Origin: Candidatus Mesenet endosymbiont of Phosphuga atrata
GTDB lineage: Bacteria; Pseudomonadota; Alphaproteobacteria; Rickettsiales; Anaplasmataceae
Reading direction: 5' to 3'
Assembly: GCF_964020175.1 (NCBI RefSeq)
Contig: NZ_OZ026541.1
Coordinates: forward strand, 372,001-436,000
DNA length: 64,000 bases
The notes under the pieces are model-generated. The model did not search any database, was not told the origin of the DNA, and saw nothing but the letters and a program-made list of their open reading frames with translations. Positions within the stretch are counted from its first letter, which is position 1. Every line of letters starts with the position of its first letter. Below, piece by piece: positions 44,132 through 53,683 of the stretch. The position numbers and the translations under genes were made by a program.

Positions 44132-44869
44132 TTAATAATCTATTCTCATTAAATACAATCCATATGGTGGTGCTGTAGTACCAGCTGCACTTCTTTTACA
44201 TTGTTTTAAAATGCTTAAGATTTCCTCTGGTAATAAGCGATTCCTTCCGCATTCTACAAGAGTACCAGCGATTATTCTAACCTGATTATGCAAAAAAGAA
44301 CGTGCTGATATTGCTATGTTAATATTATAATTATCTTGTAATATTTCTATATTATCGATCGTCTTTATTGGATTTTTTGCCTGGCAGTCTTTCGCGCGAA
44401 AGCTAGAAAAATCATGTTTTCCTATTAGGTATTCAGCAGCTTTATTCATTTTATTTACATCTAATTTTTGACATACTTGCCATGCGCGATTGTGGTCAAT
44501 AGTTAATGGAGAGTAGCGATTGACTATTCTGTATAAATAATGCCTTTTTTTCGCAAAGAAGCGTGCATGAAATTCATCATCTGTAGTTTCTGCACTTAAT
44601 ACACAAATAGGTAATGGTCTTAAGTGATAATTAATTGCATTTCTCACTACATACAATTTATGTTCTTTTTTTAAATCAAAGTGCACTACTTGACCTAAAG
44701 CATGTACACCAGCGTCAGTTCTACCACCACAATGAACTGTTACTTCTTCATTTGAAAAGTTTTTTATAGCACCTTCAAGTATTTGTTGTATGGAATTTGA
44801 AGAATGTTTTTGACGTTGCCAGCCACTAAAATTACTACCATCGTACTCTACTATTATCTTATAACGCAC
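44132..44869 (-). CDS. truA: tRNA pseudouridine synthase A
   Basis: Converts uridines 38-40 of tRNA anticodon arms to pseudouridine. 245 residues, the normal length. The N-terminal block KIIVEYDGSNFSGWQRQ, the catalytic Asp in GGRTDAGVHALGQVVHF, and the C-terminal SFLHNQVRIIAGTLVECGR are all typical. It is convergent with the polyproline gene, and the next gene upstream is divergent, so it is probably monocistronic. Confidence 0.95.
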   Translation of the reverse strand: MRYKIIVEYDGSNFSGWQRQKHSSNSIQQILEGAIKNFSNEEVTVHCGGRTDAGVHALGQVVHFDLKKEHKLYVVRNAINYHLRPLPICVLSAETTDDEFHARFFAKKRHYLYRIVNRYSPLTIDHNRAWQVCQKLDVNKMNKAAEYLIGKHDFSSFRAKDCQAKNPIKTIDNIEILQDNYNINIAISARSFLHNQVRIIAGTLVECGRNRLLPEEILSILKQCKRSAAGTTAPPYGLYLMRIDY

Positions 44870-45058
44870 TGTAAAAAATTTACTTAGGATAAAATTGTTA
44901 AATTTACCATAAAAGCTTTTAATTTAAAAGGTAGGACACAATCAATAATATCATAGCAAATCTACTTAAGAAAAATAACTTATCTCATCAAAAAATAAGT
45001 GAATAATTCAAATATTTAATTTAAAATTAGAACTTAAATAATTACTGAACATAAATAT

Positions 45059-45985
45059 ATGACAAAATACGTTTTATCAATTGATGGTGGCGGAATTAGG
45101 GGTATCATACCAGCTATTGTTCTTGCAGAAATAGAGCGGAGAACAAAAAAAACTATCTCCCAAATCTTTAATTTAATGGCAGGAACTTCTACAGGGGGTA
45201 TTATTGCAGCTGCGCTCTGTAAAAAAACTGAAGAAGGTAAGTCTCAATACTATGCTAACGATTGTGTTAATCTTTATCAAGAATATGGATCTTATATCTT
45301 TGATTCTTCACCTATTAAAAAGTTAATTAGTTGGGTTGATGATGCAGAATATTCAAATAAAAATATTGAATATATGCTTGATCAGTATTTTGGTGATAGT
45401 ACCATTGCTAATGTGACAAATAATCTATTACTAACTAGTTACGATATATATAATTGCTGTCCATTCCTTTTTAAAAGTTGGAAAGAAGATAGTAATTTTA
45501 TAAAGTTACAAGATGCCTTAAGAGCAACTACAGCTGCACCATCTTATTTTATACCTAAATCCCTTAAAATTGATGAGATAGACAGAGTGTTAGTAGATGG
45601 GGGGGTATTTGCTAATAATCCAGCTACTTGTGCATATGCTGATAGCAAAAAACTATTTCCTAATGATAATATAGTTATTTTATCTATCGGTACTGGTATG
45701 ACAAAAGATCCTATAACATATGCAAGCTCAGAGGAATTTGGCAAGGTAACTTGGGTTAAGCATCTGTTAAATATACTGTATAGCAGTGAATCAGATTCGA
45801 CAGATTATCAATTAAATGAAATTATGAATAATAGATATATTAGAATACAATCTCAGCTAAAAATTGCATCTCATGCATTAGATGATGTTACTCCACAAAA
45901 CATTCAAAACTTAAAGCAGGAAGCACAGATAATGATTGAAAGCAATCAAAAAGCAATTGATGACTTTTGTCAAATAGTAACTTAA
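45059..45985 (+). CDS. Patatin-like phospholipase
   Basis: 308 residues of the patatin fold. The oxyanion glycine block is LSIDGGGIRGIIPAIVL, the serine elbow MAGTSTGGIIAAAL with GxSxG, and the catalytic Asp in VLVDGGVFANNPA. The family has phospholipase A or lipid acyl hydrolase activity. Patatins serve as secreted phospholipases in Rickettsia, where they help membrane escape, but bacterial housekeeping roles are also known. No signal peptide is present. It is a single gene between opposing neighbours. Confidence 0.92.
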   Translation: MTKYVLSIDGGGIRGIIPAIVLAEIERRTKKTISQIFNLMAGTSTGGIIAAALCKKTEEGKSQYYANDCVNLYQEYGSYIFDSSPIKKLISWVDDAEYSNKNIEYMLDQYFGDSTIANVTNNLLLTSYDIYNCCPFLFKSWKEDSNFIKLQDALRATTAAPSYFIPKSLKIDEIDRVLVDGGVFANNPATCAYADSKKLFPNDNIVILSIGTGMTKDPITYASSEEFGKVTWVKHLLNILYSSESDSTDYQLNEIMNNRYIRIQSQLKIASHALDDVTPQNIQNLKQEAQIMIESNQKAIDDFCQIVT

Positions 45986-46076
45986 CATTAAGACAGAAAT
46001 TTTTCAAAAAGAAATCTTAAAGTTTTTATAAACAATGGTACATATGTGTAGTGTGGATAAGTTTTAAAAGTAATTT

Positions 46077-46415
46077 TTAAAACAAATAAGCTGGTCTTTG
46101 CTTAATTTTAATATCATAAACCGCTTTATAACCAAAAAAAACAGTAATTTTTTCTATTATAAGCAAACTAAGATGTTGAATTTGCAAGGCCATACTGCTG
46201 TTTGTTACAAGTAAATGAAGTATGCCAGAGTTTGAGTTTTGGTAAAATACAACCTTCTCTGGCTCACTAGCTTTAGATATTTCACTGCCAACAATATTCC
46301 TCCAGTTTAGCAGAAGGCGAATTTCAATTTTGCTCACTTCCTTTTTTATGCACTTAGAAGCACAACTCTCTACAATTGATCTGAGTTTCTGTGGACCTCT
46401 ATATTTGACAATCAT
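46077..46415 (-). CDS. DUF721/DciA-like protein
   Basis: 112 residues of the DUF721 family. DciA members of it help load the replicative helicase in bacteria lacking DnaC. LRSIVESCASKCIKK leads into LLLNWRNIVGSEISKASEPEKV, the typical (W)xxIVGxxIAxxSxPxx block, then a beta-strand pair (GILHLLVTNSSMALQIQHL). It overlaps the 3' end of trmB by 17 bp. A replication role is inferred from the family. Confidence 0.8.
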   Translation of the reverse strand: MIVKYRGPQKLRSIVESCASKCIKKEVSKIEIRLLLNWRNIVGSEISKASEPEKVVFYQNSNSGILHLLVTNSSMALQIQHLSLLIIEKITVFFGYKAVYDIKIKQRPAYLF

Positions 46416-47046
46416 AGACTAACTTAAAAAATATTACTTGTTCTTTTATTGCTTTTTTATGATATTTTGTTTTAGCGTAGTTTTCAACTTCATTTTCATT
46501 GATTTTGGTATAAGTAAACGCACTGCTTTTTTCAATTTCTTTTTGCATCCACTTTGCATATTCAGGGTAGTCAGTAGATATAATTACTTCACCTTTTGAT
46601 ATCATCTTTTTCGCTAAAAGTTTTAAGAATTCAGCATTGATTAACCTTCTTTTATTGTGTGCTCTCTTTTGCCATGGATCGGGAAAGAGTATGAATATTT
46701 TCTCCAAGATACAATCGGCAATATTGACTATTATTTTTTTGACATCATCTGGCCATATTAGAATATTTTTTATATTGTTTTGCTCTATTTTTTTTAATAA
46801 AGAAGATACTCCCTTAAGATAAGGTTCACAGCCTATTATTATAACATCTTGATTTCCTACTGCTTGGAAAGCGGTATTTTTACCACTACCAAAACCAATA
46901 TCTAACCAAACCCTCTTTTGAAAAATTGTTTTTTCTATCCATTCTTCACTATTATTAACCACATATTTATCCAATAGCTCTTTATCGCTTTCTTTTAGAG
47001 TTGATCTTCTTGCAAATGATTTAATAATTCTTATTTCCTCATGCAT
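46399..47046 (-). CDS. trmB: tRNA (guanine-N7)-methyltransferase
   Basis: Methylates guanosine 46 in the variable loop of tRNA using S-adenosylmethionine. I take the ATG at 47046 (MHEEIRIIKSFARR, 215 residues). The frame can be extended to 47091, but this would reach further into tsaD. The SAM site is VWLDIGFGSGKNTAF, and the substrate block IFILFPDPWQKRAHNKRRL carries the PDPWxKxRHxKRR signature. It overlaps tsaD by 8 bp. Confidence 0.94.
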   Translation of the reverse strand: MHEEIRIIKSFARRSTLKESDKELLDKYVVNNSEEWIEKTIFQKRVWLDIGFGSGKNTAFQAVGNQDVIIIGCEPYLKGVSSLLKKIEQNNIKNILIWPDDVKKIIVNIADCILEKIFILFPDPWQKRAHNKRRLINAEFLKLLAKKMISKGEVIISTDYPEYAKWMQKEIEKSSAFTYTKINENEVENYAKTKYHKKAIKEQVIFFKLVYDCQI

Positions 47047-48055
47047 TCTGCAAGCTCTCCAGTGGCCATTTTGCTTTTGGTGGAAAGTCAAGTGAGTTTA
47101 TAAAATTCTTTTGCAAACGTTCAATCCCAGCCCATCCAACCATAACAGCGTTGTCAGTACATAAATTATTGGGAGGAAAAAATATGTTTAAATTATTTTG
47201 CAGAGCACACTCTTCTATTCTACTTCTAAGAAAGTTATTGGCTGCAACTCCGCCAGTTACAACGAAATTTTGTATCTTAAGTGATTCTAGCATACTACAA
47301 GCATTATTAATTCTATCTATTAATATGTCACTTATACATTCCTGAAAAGAAGCACATATATCACATACGTTTTCCTCATTTATTTCAATTTTATGCACTA
47401 AATTTCTCACTGATGTTTTGATTCCAGAGAATGAGAAATCACAACCAGGGCGTTTTTTGAGTGCTCTGGGAAAATTAAACTTTTTTCCATCTCCTTTTAA
47501 AGCTTTACTTTCAACTATAGGGCCTCCAGGGTACTGAAGACCTAAAACTCTTGCCACTTTATCAAACGTCTCTCCAAGTGAATCATCAAGAGTTGTTCCA
47601 AGTTGAGTATATTTTCCAACATCTTGAGCAACTAAAAATTGACAATGCCCTCCCGATACTATCAGAAGTAAGAAAGGGAAGTCCACTGTATGCAGTAGTC
47701 GGACGACAAGTGCATGAGCTTCCAGATGATTAATAGCAATAAAAGGTTTATCTGCAGCATTTGCTATTCCTTTAGCCATCATAAGCCCAACTATTAACCC
47801 CCCTATAAGTCCTGGGCCTGCAGTAGCTGCAACTGCATCTAAGTCATGAAATTTTATATCTTTCATTGCTTGTTTTACTAAATGCTCAAGATTATCCATA
47901 TGAGCTCGTGATGCCATTTCTGGAAAAACACCGCCATATACTTTGTGTTCTTGTTGTGATAGAATTTCATGTGATAAAACTTGCTTATTACTTTTTATCA
48001 CAGCTACTGCAGTTTCATCACAGCTTGTTTCTATGGCTAAAACGATTTTATCCAT
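47039..48055 (-). CDS. tsaD: tRNA threonylcarbamoyladenosine biosynthesis protein TsaD
   Basis: Catalyses the last step of t6A37 formation in ANN-decoding tRNAs. 338 residues of the ASKHA fold. VLAIETSCDETAVAV at the start, the metal-binding HMDNLEHLV and NHLEAHALV blocks, LLIVSGGHCQF, and VVTGGVAANNFLR near the end. It lies between the TAXI gene and trmB in a minus-strand run, with trmB overlapping it by 8 bp. Confidence 0.96.
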   Translation of the reverse strand: MDKIVLAIETSCDETAVAVIKSNKQVLSHEILSQQEHKVYGGVFPEMASRAHMDNLEHLVKQAMKDIKFHDLDAVAATAGPGLIGGLIVGLMMAKGIANAADKPFIAINHLEAHALVVRLLHTVDFPFLLLIVSGGHCQFLVAQDVGKYTQLGTTLDDSLGETFDKVARVLGLQYPGGPIVESKALKGDGKKFNFPRALKKRPGCDFSFSGIKTSVRNLVHKIEINEENVCDICASFQECISDILIDRINNACSMLESLKIQNFVVTGGVAANNFLRSRIEECALQNNLNIFFPPNNLCTDNAVMVGWAGIERLQKNFINSLDFPPKAKWPLESLQNA

Positions 48056-49033
48056 CTATTTAAGTAATCCTATTTCTTGATAATATTTTTTTGCTCCATC
48101 ATGTAGTGGTGCAAAATTTTCCTTTATCATATCTTCCTTTTGTAGATTACTCAATGCTCCACTTATATTTCTTAATTCATCTAAATTATTCATTAAGTTT
48201 TTTACTAATTCATATGCTATATTCTCATCGAGATTAGATTTCGTCAGCAAAGATGCGTAAACAGCGATAGTCTTTGTGCTTTGTGGATTCCCTCTGTATA
48301 TATTACCTGGAATTACTCCAGATTTATAATAAGGATATTTCTCTTGTAATCTCTCTATATTTTCATCATCTATAGGGATAAATATAGTATCACAAGAATA
48401 CGTTACTTCCTGCATAGTGCCATTTGGATGCCCAATTACATCTGCCATTACATCTATCTTATTATCACATAATGCCTGTGCTTGTTCAGATGTTTTAAGC
48501 TCTGACGCTACAGCAAAGTCTTTTTTTGTCCAATTATTTACATCCATAAATGCTGTCATCATGCTCCTAACTCCAGTTCCTGGTGCGCCTATATTTACTC
48601 TTCTGCCCTTTATATCGTTAACTGTATTAATGTTAGAGCCTTTTCTAGCTACAAGAGTAAAGTATTCTTTATGCATTGAAAAAAGGAGCCTTAAATCATG
48701 CATTGGTTTTAGCTTTGAAACTCCACTGCCATGATAAGCGATATATTCCCAATCTGATTGGGCAATACCGATGTCAAAATCATCATTACGCATTGAGTTT
48801 ATATTGTATGCACCTCCCGTGGTGGAGGCAACTGAACATATTACTTTTCCTTTATTACTATCTTGTGCAAGAAGTCTGCATATTGTGCTACCAATAGGAT
48901 AATAAATGCCTGTGATTGAACCAGTGCCTATATTTAAGAATTTTTTTTTACTTTCTTTTGCATGTACATGAGTGGTGCACATTAAAGCTATAAAAGTAAA
49001 TAGTAGTATAAAATGTTTTATGTATTTTCTCAA
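48056..49033 (-). CDS. TAXI-family TRAP transporter solute-binding protein
   Basis: 325 residues with a signal peptide (1-25, ending THVHA). The mature part has FLNIGTGSITGIYYPIGSTI, the TAXI group pattern (TxxITGxYYPxG), then STTGGAYNINSMRNDDFDIG and RRVNIGAPGTGVRSM. It should work in the periplasm with a fused membrane protein, which is not in this window. The substrate of this group in Rickettsiales is not settled, with glutamate and other dicarboxylates suggested for relatives. It touches tsaD and follows tpiA in the same run. Confidence 0.92.
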   Translation of the reverse strand: MRKYIKHFILLFTFIALMCTTHVHAKESKKKFLNIGTGSITGIYYPIGSTICRLLAQDSNKGKVICSVASTTGGAYNINSMRNDDFDIGIAQSDWEYIAYHGSGVSKLKPMHDLRLLFSMHKEYFTLVARKGSNINTVNDIKGRRVNIGAPGTGVRSMMTAFMDVNNWTKKDFAVASELKTSEQAQALCDNKIDVMADVIGHPNGTMQEVTYSCDTIFIPIDDENIERLQEKYPYYKSGVIPGNIYRGNPQSTKTIAVYASLLTKSNLDENIAYELVKNLMNNLDELRNISGALSNLQKEDMIKENFAPLHDGAKKYYQEIGLLK

Positions 49034-49051
49034 TTTCGCTTCTGTTTAATA

Positions 49052-49771
49052 TTATAAAAGACTTTCAACTTTTTTTATAATATCAAAGAATTCATTAAAA
49101 TTCAAGCTAGCACTGCCAATTAAGAATCCTGACAGTTTATTTGTACAGACTAATTCTTCAACATTTATTAAATTGACAGAACCACCATATATAATTTGCG
49201 ACTTAACGTTAGGTTGAATTATCTCTATGGTTTCAGTAATTAAAGAAATATCAGATATGGACTTTTGCCCTATTGCCCAAACTGGCTCATAAGCTACTGT
49301 ATATTTACCTCTGTATTCTTCTTCGTGTGGTAAGCAATCTCTGCATTGCTTCAATAAGATTTCTTCAGTTTTTTCTTTTTCTCTCTCAAGTAGTGTTTCT
49401 CCTATGCAAATAATCGGATGAAGCCCAGCTGCTAAAGCAGCATAGGCTTTGGATCTTATTTTGTCGTCTGTTTCTCCACATAGTAACTTTCTTTCAGAAT
49501 GCCCCAGTATTACATAACTACAACCTAGGTCAGATAACATTTTGGCACTTATCTCTCCAGTATAAGCACCTTTTTCTTCATAGTGACAGTTTTGTGCACC
49601 TATTTTGATATGAGGCGTTAGCTCAGTATTGTCTGGCAGCGCAGTAAATGGTGGGCATATAACTAGCTCAATTTTTGTGCTTTGGAAACGCTCGTTTAAA
49701 TTCCGTATAAAATTTGTAAACGATGAACGTGAACCGTTCATTTTCCAATTGGCAATTATTAAAAAAGACAT
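49052..49771 (-). CDS. tpiA: Triosephosphate isomerase
   Basis: Interconverts dihydroxyacetone phosphate and glyceraldehyde 3-phosphate. 239 residues. The N-terminal IANWKMNGS, the His electrophile in YVILGHSERK, the catalytic Glu in VAYEPVWAIG, and the phosphate loop IIYGGSVN are present. This links glycolytic intermediates to gpsA. It is the first gene of the tpiA-TAXI-tsaD-trmB-dciA run and lies 25 bp past the tRNA-Thr gene on the same strand. Confidence 0.95.
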   Translation of the reverse strand: MSFLIIANWKMNGSRSSFTNFIRNLNERFQSTKIELVICPPFTALPDNTELTPHIKIGAQNCHYEEKGAYTGEISAKMLSDLGCSYVILGHSERKLLCGETDDKIRSKAYAALAAGLHPIICIGETLLEREKEKTEEILLKQCRDCLPHEEEYRGKYTVAYEPVWAIGQKSISDISLITETIEIIQPNVKSQIIYGGSVNLINVEELVCTNKLSGFLIGSASLNFNEFFDIIKKVESLL

Positions 49772-49796
49772 CTTTATATTTGAAAAAAATAAAAAG

Positions 49797-49869
<73 letters not shown>

Positions 49870-49950
49870 GTAAATTCTAGGTTTATATAAAAAAAGAAGT
49901 AAAGTCAATAGTCCTTTTTCTAAACTGTAGAGTACCCTCTAATGATATTT

Positions 49951-50358
49951 CTATTTGTGCTCATGACTTTGTTGTGAAGATAGGTTTTGCTGCTCCACAA
50001 CAACTCCTTGTAGATTGGAATTCTGTAGCCTCAAATTCTCATTTGTTGCTTTTTTCGTACTAAAATCATTAGCCACGCTTATTGCATCTCCACACTTCAT
50101 ATCAGACCTTACAGTAGTTAACACATCAATTGCTGTTGCTATGCTCAATATTTTTACGTCACCAGTAGATTCATACATTATCAAGGGAGCAGTAGCTAGC
50201 ACTATTCTTGCTACGTCATTATAGAAAAAGTCGTTAAAATATGTGTCATCAGTCAGCTTATTGCCTGTACAATACTCTACAATTTTATTAGCATATTTAC
50301 TAGATAGTATTAAAGAACCAAAACGCATAAACTTCACTGCTGTATGAGCATAAAACAT
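49951..50358 (-). CDS. Small orphan protein, possibly the split-off C-terminus of the upstream gene
   Basis: 135 residues with one or two hydrophobic stretches (VARIVLATAPLIMY and ILSIATAIDVLTTV) and a polar Gln/Ser-rich tail (NLQGVVVEQQNLSSQQSHEHK). No family recognised. Its start lies 25 bp inside the 3' end of the 492-residue gene. Because both are membrane-associated and adjacent in different frames, one ancestral reading frame may have split by a frameshift. Translational coupling is the alternative. Confidence 0.6.
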   Translation of the reverse strand: MFYAHTAVKFMRFGSLILSSKYANKIVEYCTGNKLTDDTYFNDFFYNDVARIVLATAPLIMYESTGDVKILSIATAIDVLTTVRSDMKCGDAISVANDFSTKKATNENLRLQNSNLQGVVVEQQNLSSQQSHEHK

Positions 50359-51812
50359 TGATATTCAAGAAGTAATGCAATGGCTGTACTATAGTAGGTT
50401 ATTCTTAGCCATCTCTTATAACTTGACATTTGCCTTTTCTCTTTAGCAGAAATAATTTTGTTAAAATCTACATTTTGCTTTCCAGTTAGTTTTTTATATG
50501 CTTCCTCGAGTTTGCTTTTTGCATCCCCTCCCATTTGTTCATGTAACAAATAAAAGAAACGATTAATATGTTTATTATTAGGTTTCTTATCACCCTCTAC
50601 TAGAGCTGCTGCTATATTTTCATAAAAAAAGTTTCTCAGCTCACATTTTACAAAATGTGCAACCTTGCCTTGTTCTTCTATGATGCTAGCAGGAATAAGA
50701 AGACGCAGAGCAGTTAAACCCAATACTAAATCCTTAGTATCATTTTGAATTAGGTCAATAGGTTGCAGCATCATATTACTTAACCATCTGATTCCACTTG
50801 TTACTTTTGATAGCATATCATGTGAAAATGCAGGAATATTTTGATCTATAAATTGTATATCATTACTTTGGAAATTTTCTAATGTATAATTATTAATTTC
50901 TCTTGCTTTTGTATTTGAAAATAATATTTGTGGAAAAGAGGAAAAAATTTGCAGTAAAGCAAGAGCAGTGCTAGGTGCAGCAATGTATTCATACCACCAT
51001 TTATCTTTTTCATCCTCACATTCATATCTGATTCCAGTCATCGCAGCTACATAAGCAACATATACTGCTGCTATTTTTCCTGAGTGCCTGTTCACAGCAT
51101 TTGATGCTTTTAATAAAGCACTGACATATTTATGCTTAGAACTAAATTGCTCCTCTGCTTTCTGTATTATTTTATTGAATTCCTTCTGACAAGATTTAAG
51201 TGTATCAATTTCTTTTGAAAAGCTTAAACAAAGACTTTTTTCACTTTCATATTCTGATCTTTCTAGTAAAAGTCCATTTTCCTGTGCAGTATTTTCTTTC
51301 TTTGACTTATAGATTATTGCTTTTGCTAAATAACGACATAGAAAATATTTTTCAGTAAGTGGGTATGATATGTTTTCTAACACCTTTGCACTTTCTATTA
51401 TTTCTTTTTTCTTTTCTTGGTTTTTTCTTAGCAATTCGCTAGCAACTTCTACAAACTTATCGAATTCTGTCGACTCCTCTAATTTTAACTCAATATTAAA
51501 GAATAAACTCGCTACATCTTTTTCAATTTTTTCTTCTAATTTCTCTTCTAGAAACCCATCTAGATCATTATCGGCATCAGTGATATCTATACCTTGATAT
51601 TTTTGTGATACAATTATCTTTCTTACTTCTTGCGTTAATAAAAGATTCTTTTTTTCTACAGTTAATGTATTTAGCTTTTTATCTACAAACCACCTTTTGA
51701 GTGCATTGCCAAAGTTAAGAGTAAATATATCCTTAATGCTTTTAAAAGCCGTACCAACAATAGTTTGTGCATTGTTATATAAGCTAAACTTTTCCTCTAA
51801 ATTTTTTACCAT
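50334..51812 (-). CDS. Orphan membrane-associated protein with coiled-coil N-terminal region
   Basis: 492 residues, no family recognised. The N-terminal 240 residues are charged and helical (LEEKLEEKIEKDVASLFF, LLRKNQEKKKEIIESAKV). Later come hydrophobic segments near residues 245-265 (IAAVYVAYVAAMTG), 275-300 (STALALLQIFSSFPQILF), 370-385 (LVLGLTALRLLIPASII) and the C-terminus (YYSTAIALLLEYQCF). This layout is consistent with an effector that inserts in membranes, but that is not proven. No ribosome site of note precedes its ATG. Confidence 0.65.
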   Translation of the reverse strand: MVKNLEEKFSLYNNAQTIVGTAFKSIKDIFTLNFGNALKRWFVDKKLNTLTVEKKNLLLTQEVRKIIVSQKYQGIDITDADNDLDGFLEEKLEEKIEKDVASLFFNIELKLEESTEFDKFVEVASELLRKNQEKKKEIIESAKVLENISYPLTEKYFLCRYLAKAIIYKSKKENTAQENGLLLERSEYESEKSLCLSFSKEIDTLKSCQKEFNKIIQKAEEQFSSKHKYVSALLKASNAVNRHSGKIAAVYVAYVAAMTGIRYECEDEKDKWWYEYIAAPSTALALLQIFSSFPQILFSNTKAREINNYTLENFQSNDIQFIDQNIPAFSHDMLSKVTSGIRWLSNMMLQPIDLIQNDTKDLVLGLTALRLLIPASIIEEQGKVAHFVKCELRNFFYENIAAALVEGDKKPNNKHINRFFYLLHEQMGGDAKSKLEEAYKKLTGKQNVDFNKIISAKEKRQMSSYKRWLRITYYSTAIALLLEYQCFMLIQQ

Positions 51813-51997
51813 ATGTACAATATTTATTTCTTAAATTGGTTTAACATATTAGTATTATACACTAATTGTCAAAGTATTTTTATCTAAATATTATAAAGAA
51901 AACTTTATGTTTTAAATAACATATGTAAAAAAAAGCATAGACTACTTAATAGTGCATTAAACATTTTGTATTATCGTTTAGGGTATTGGGGGAAAAG

Positions 51998-53425
51998 ATG
52001 AGCGAATTACTAATTAATTCATTAAAGCAAGCAATAGATGAGAATAATTATGATATTCTGAATGATAAGATAGGAAAGCAAATAGGAAATTGCGATAATA
52101 TTTCCCCACTTTCTCTATGTCTGTATAGTGCCTGGCTTATTGAAGATGATTCTTTAATTAAAAAAAATCTAGATGCTTTGTTAGCATTGTCTTTAAACGA
52201 AGAAATCATAAAAACAATATTAAAAGATCAGACTTTATTAAGTCAGTTAAAAGACTTAAAGGTAAAATTAGAATATAAAAAGATTGATTTTTTTACTATA
52301 GCTGCAGGTGCAGTGAAAGAAAAAAGATTACTAGATAAAATTTTAGCACCACAAGATATAGAGCAAATTTATGTGAAATGCTTGCGAGGTGATTATAGCC
52401 ACCCAATGTATGGATTACTAGAAACTGCTGCTACACGTAATAATGTGGAGTTCATAGAAATATTTTTGCGTAGAGCAGAGCAGGATATACAAAATAAGAT
52501 TGAACAAACTAAACAACTGACAGGATCACAAGAATCTTTGAATAGTTTAGACAGTGATGAATCACCTGACTCAGGTTTTGGTAGTAGTGAGTCGGATAAT
52601 GATGATCTAATTACAAGTTTGGATAAACCTAACTTATCATCTAATATTTTCACTAAGCAAGAAGTGTTAGAAGGATTAACAACTAATCTAGTAAATGTTT
52701 TGTCTACTGCGATATCAATGGAAGCATATGAGACTGTTAATTATCTATATGATAGGTTTAATAAAACTAATTCTGTGGAGATGAAAAAAGTGTTCATTAC
52801 TGCATTAGAATGCGGTGATGTAAGAAAAGAGTATAAGAGACAACAAACAGGACGTCTTAATTCAGTAAAAATAATTAAGCTAATGAAAGAATGGTATATA
52901 GTAAAAGATATTTACTTAAAATTCCAAGCAACGAAAGATAATATAAACAAATTAGCACAAGCAGATTCTTGCAAGGATCCTGAAGATTTTATAACAAAAA
53001 TGGAAGCTATTTATTTGCTACTTAATGAACTGGAAAATAGTGTAACAAGTGCGCTTCAAACTGCAGTAGATAAAAAAGATTATAGTTTGATTAAGAACTT
53101 GTTTGGTAACTTTAATACTCAGTCTATAAATATAAAAGATGTATTTGATAAAGTATTGGAAAATGAAGATATACAAAAAGCCATAAAGAATTCGAAGAAG
53201 ATTAAAAAAATATTGTGTAATGATGAACAATCAATACTAAAGATGATGGAAAAGCTGATTTTAAAAATCAAAAATTTAATTGAGCAGATAATAAACTATT
53301 TAAGTATGGGAAAAGATATCAAAAAACAGTCATCTACTGCAGATTTGCCAACTTCGCCAAGTAACAATATTAATTTAAGTTCGGTACATGATGTGAGATG
53401 TGTTGATGCAGCTTTGTCAAGGTAA
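51998..53425 (+). CDS. Orphan helical-repeat protein, ankyrin-like, candidate effector
   Basis: 475 residues from the ATG at 51998, which has a GGGGG tract (51988-51992) 5 bases upstream. A TTG start 12 bp earlier would lie on that tract. Parts resemble degenerate ankyrin units (PMYGLLETAATRNNVEFIEIF, NVLSTAISMEAYETVNYLYD), but the TPLH core is not present. An acidic serine-rich segment (SLDSDESPDSGFGSSESDND) lies near residue 190. The C-terminus is helical and lysine-rich. No signal peptide is seen. I cannot assign a function. Confidence 0.65.
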   Translation: MSELLINSLKQAIDENNYDILNDKIGKQIGNCDNISPLSLCLYSAWLIEDDSLIKKNLDALLALSLNEEIIKTILKDQTLLSQLKDLKVKLEYKKIDFFTIAAGAVKEKRLLDKILAPQDIEQIYVKCLRGDYSHPMYGLLETAATRNNVEFIEIFLRRAEQDIQNKIEQTKQLTGSQESLNSLDSDESPDSGFGSSESDNDDLITSLDKPNLSSNIFTKQEVLEGLTTNLVNVLSTAISMEAYETVNYLYDRFNKTNSVEMKKVFITALECGDVRKEYKRQQTGRLNSVKIIKLMKEWYIVKDIYLKFQATKDNINKLAQADSCKDPEDFITKMEAIYLLLNELENSVTSALQTAVDKKDYSLIKNLFGNFNTQSINIKDVFDKVLENEDIQKAIKNSKKIKKILCNDEQSILKMMEKLILKIKNLIEQIINYLSMGKDIKKQSSTADLPTSPSNNINLSSVHDVRCVDAALSR

Positions 53426-53683
53426 TAAAATATTATATCAGAAATTAATAAATAAAGTCACCTTTTGAAGGAGTAGATACCAAGTTAAAGTTTGCTATAG
53501 CTAGTTTTTAGCATGTTTTGGCAGTTAAATTATAAATCTGTGCAATGATAAAGTAATGAATTTCTACTATAGTAGAGCATAATAATATAAATTGCATGCT
53601 AATGCAAAATTTCACTGATTTTAAGTATGTACACTTGAAAAGAGCTAAAGTGATGATTAAATCCTAAATAATAGGAATTTTTG

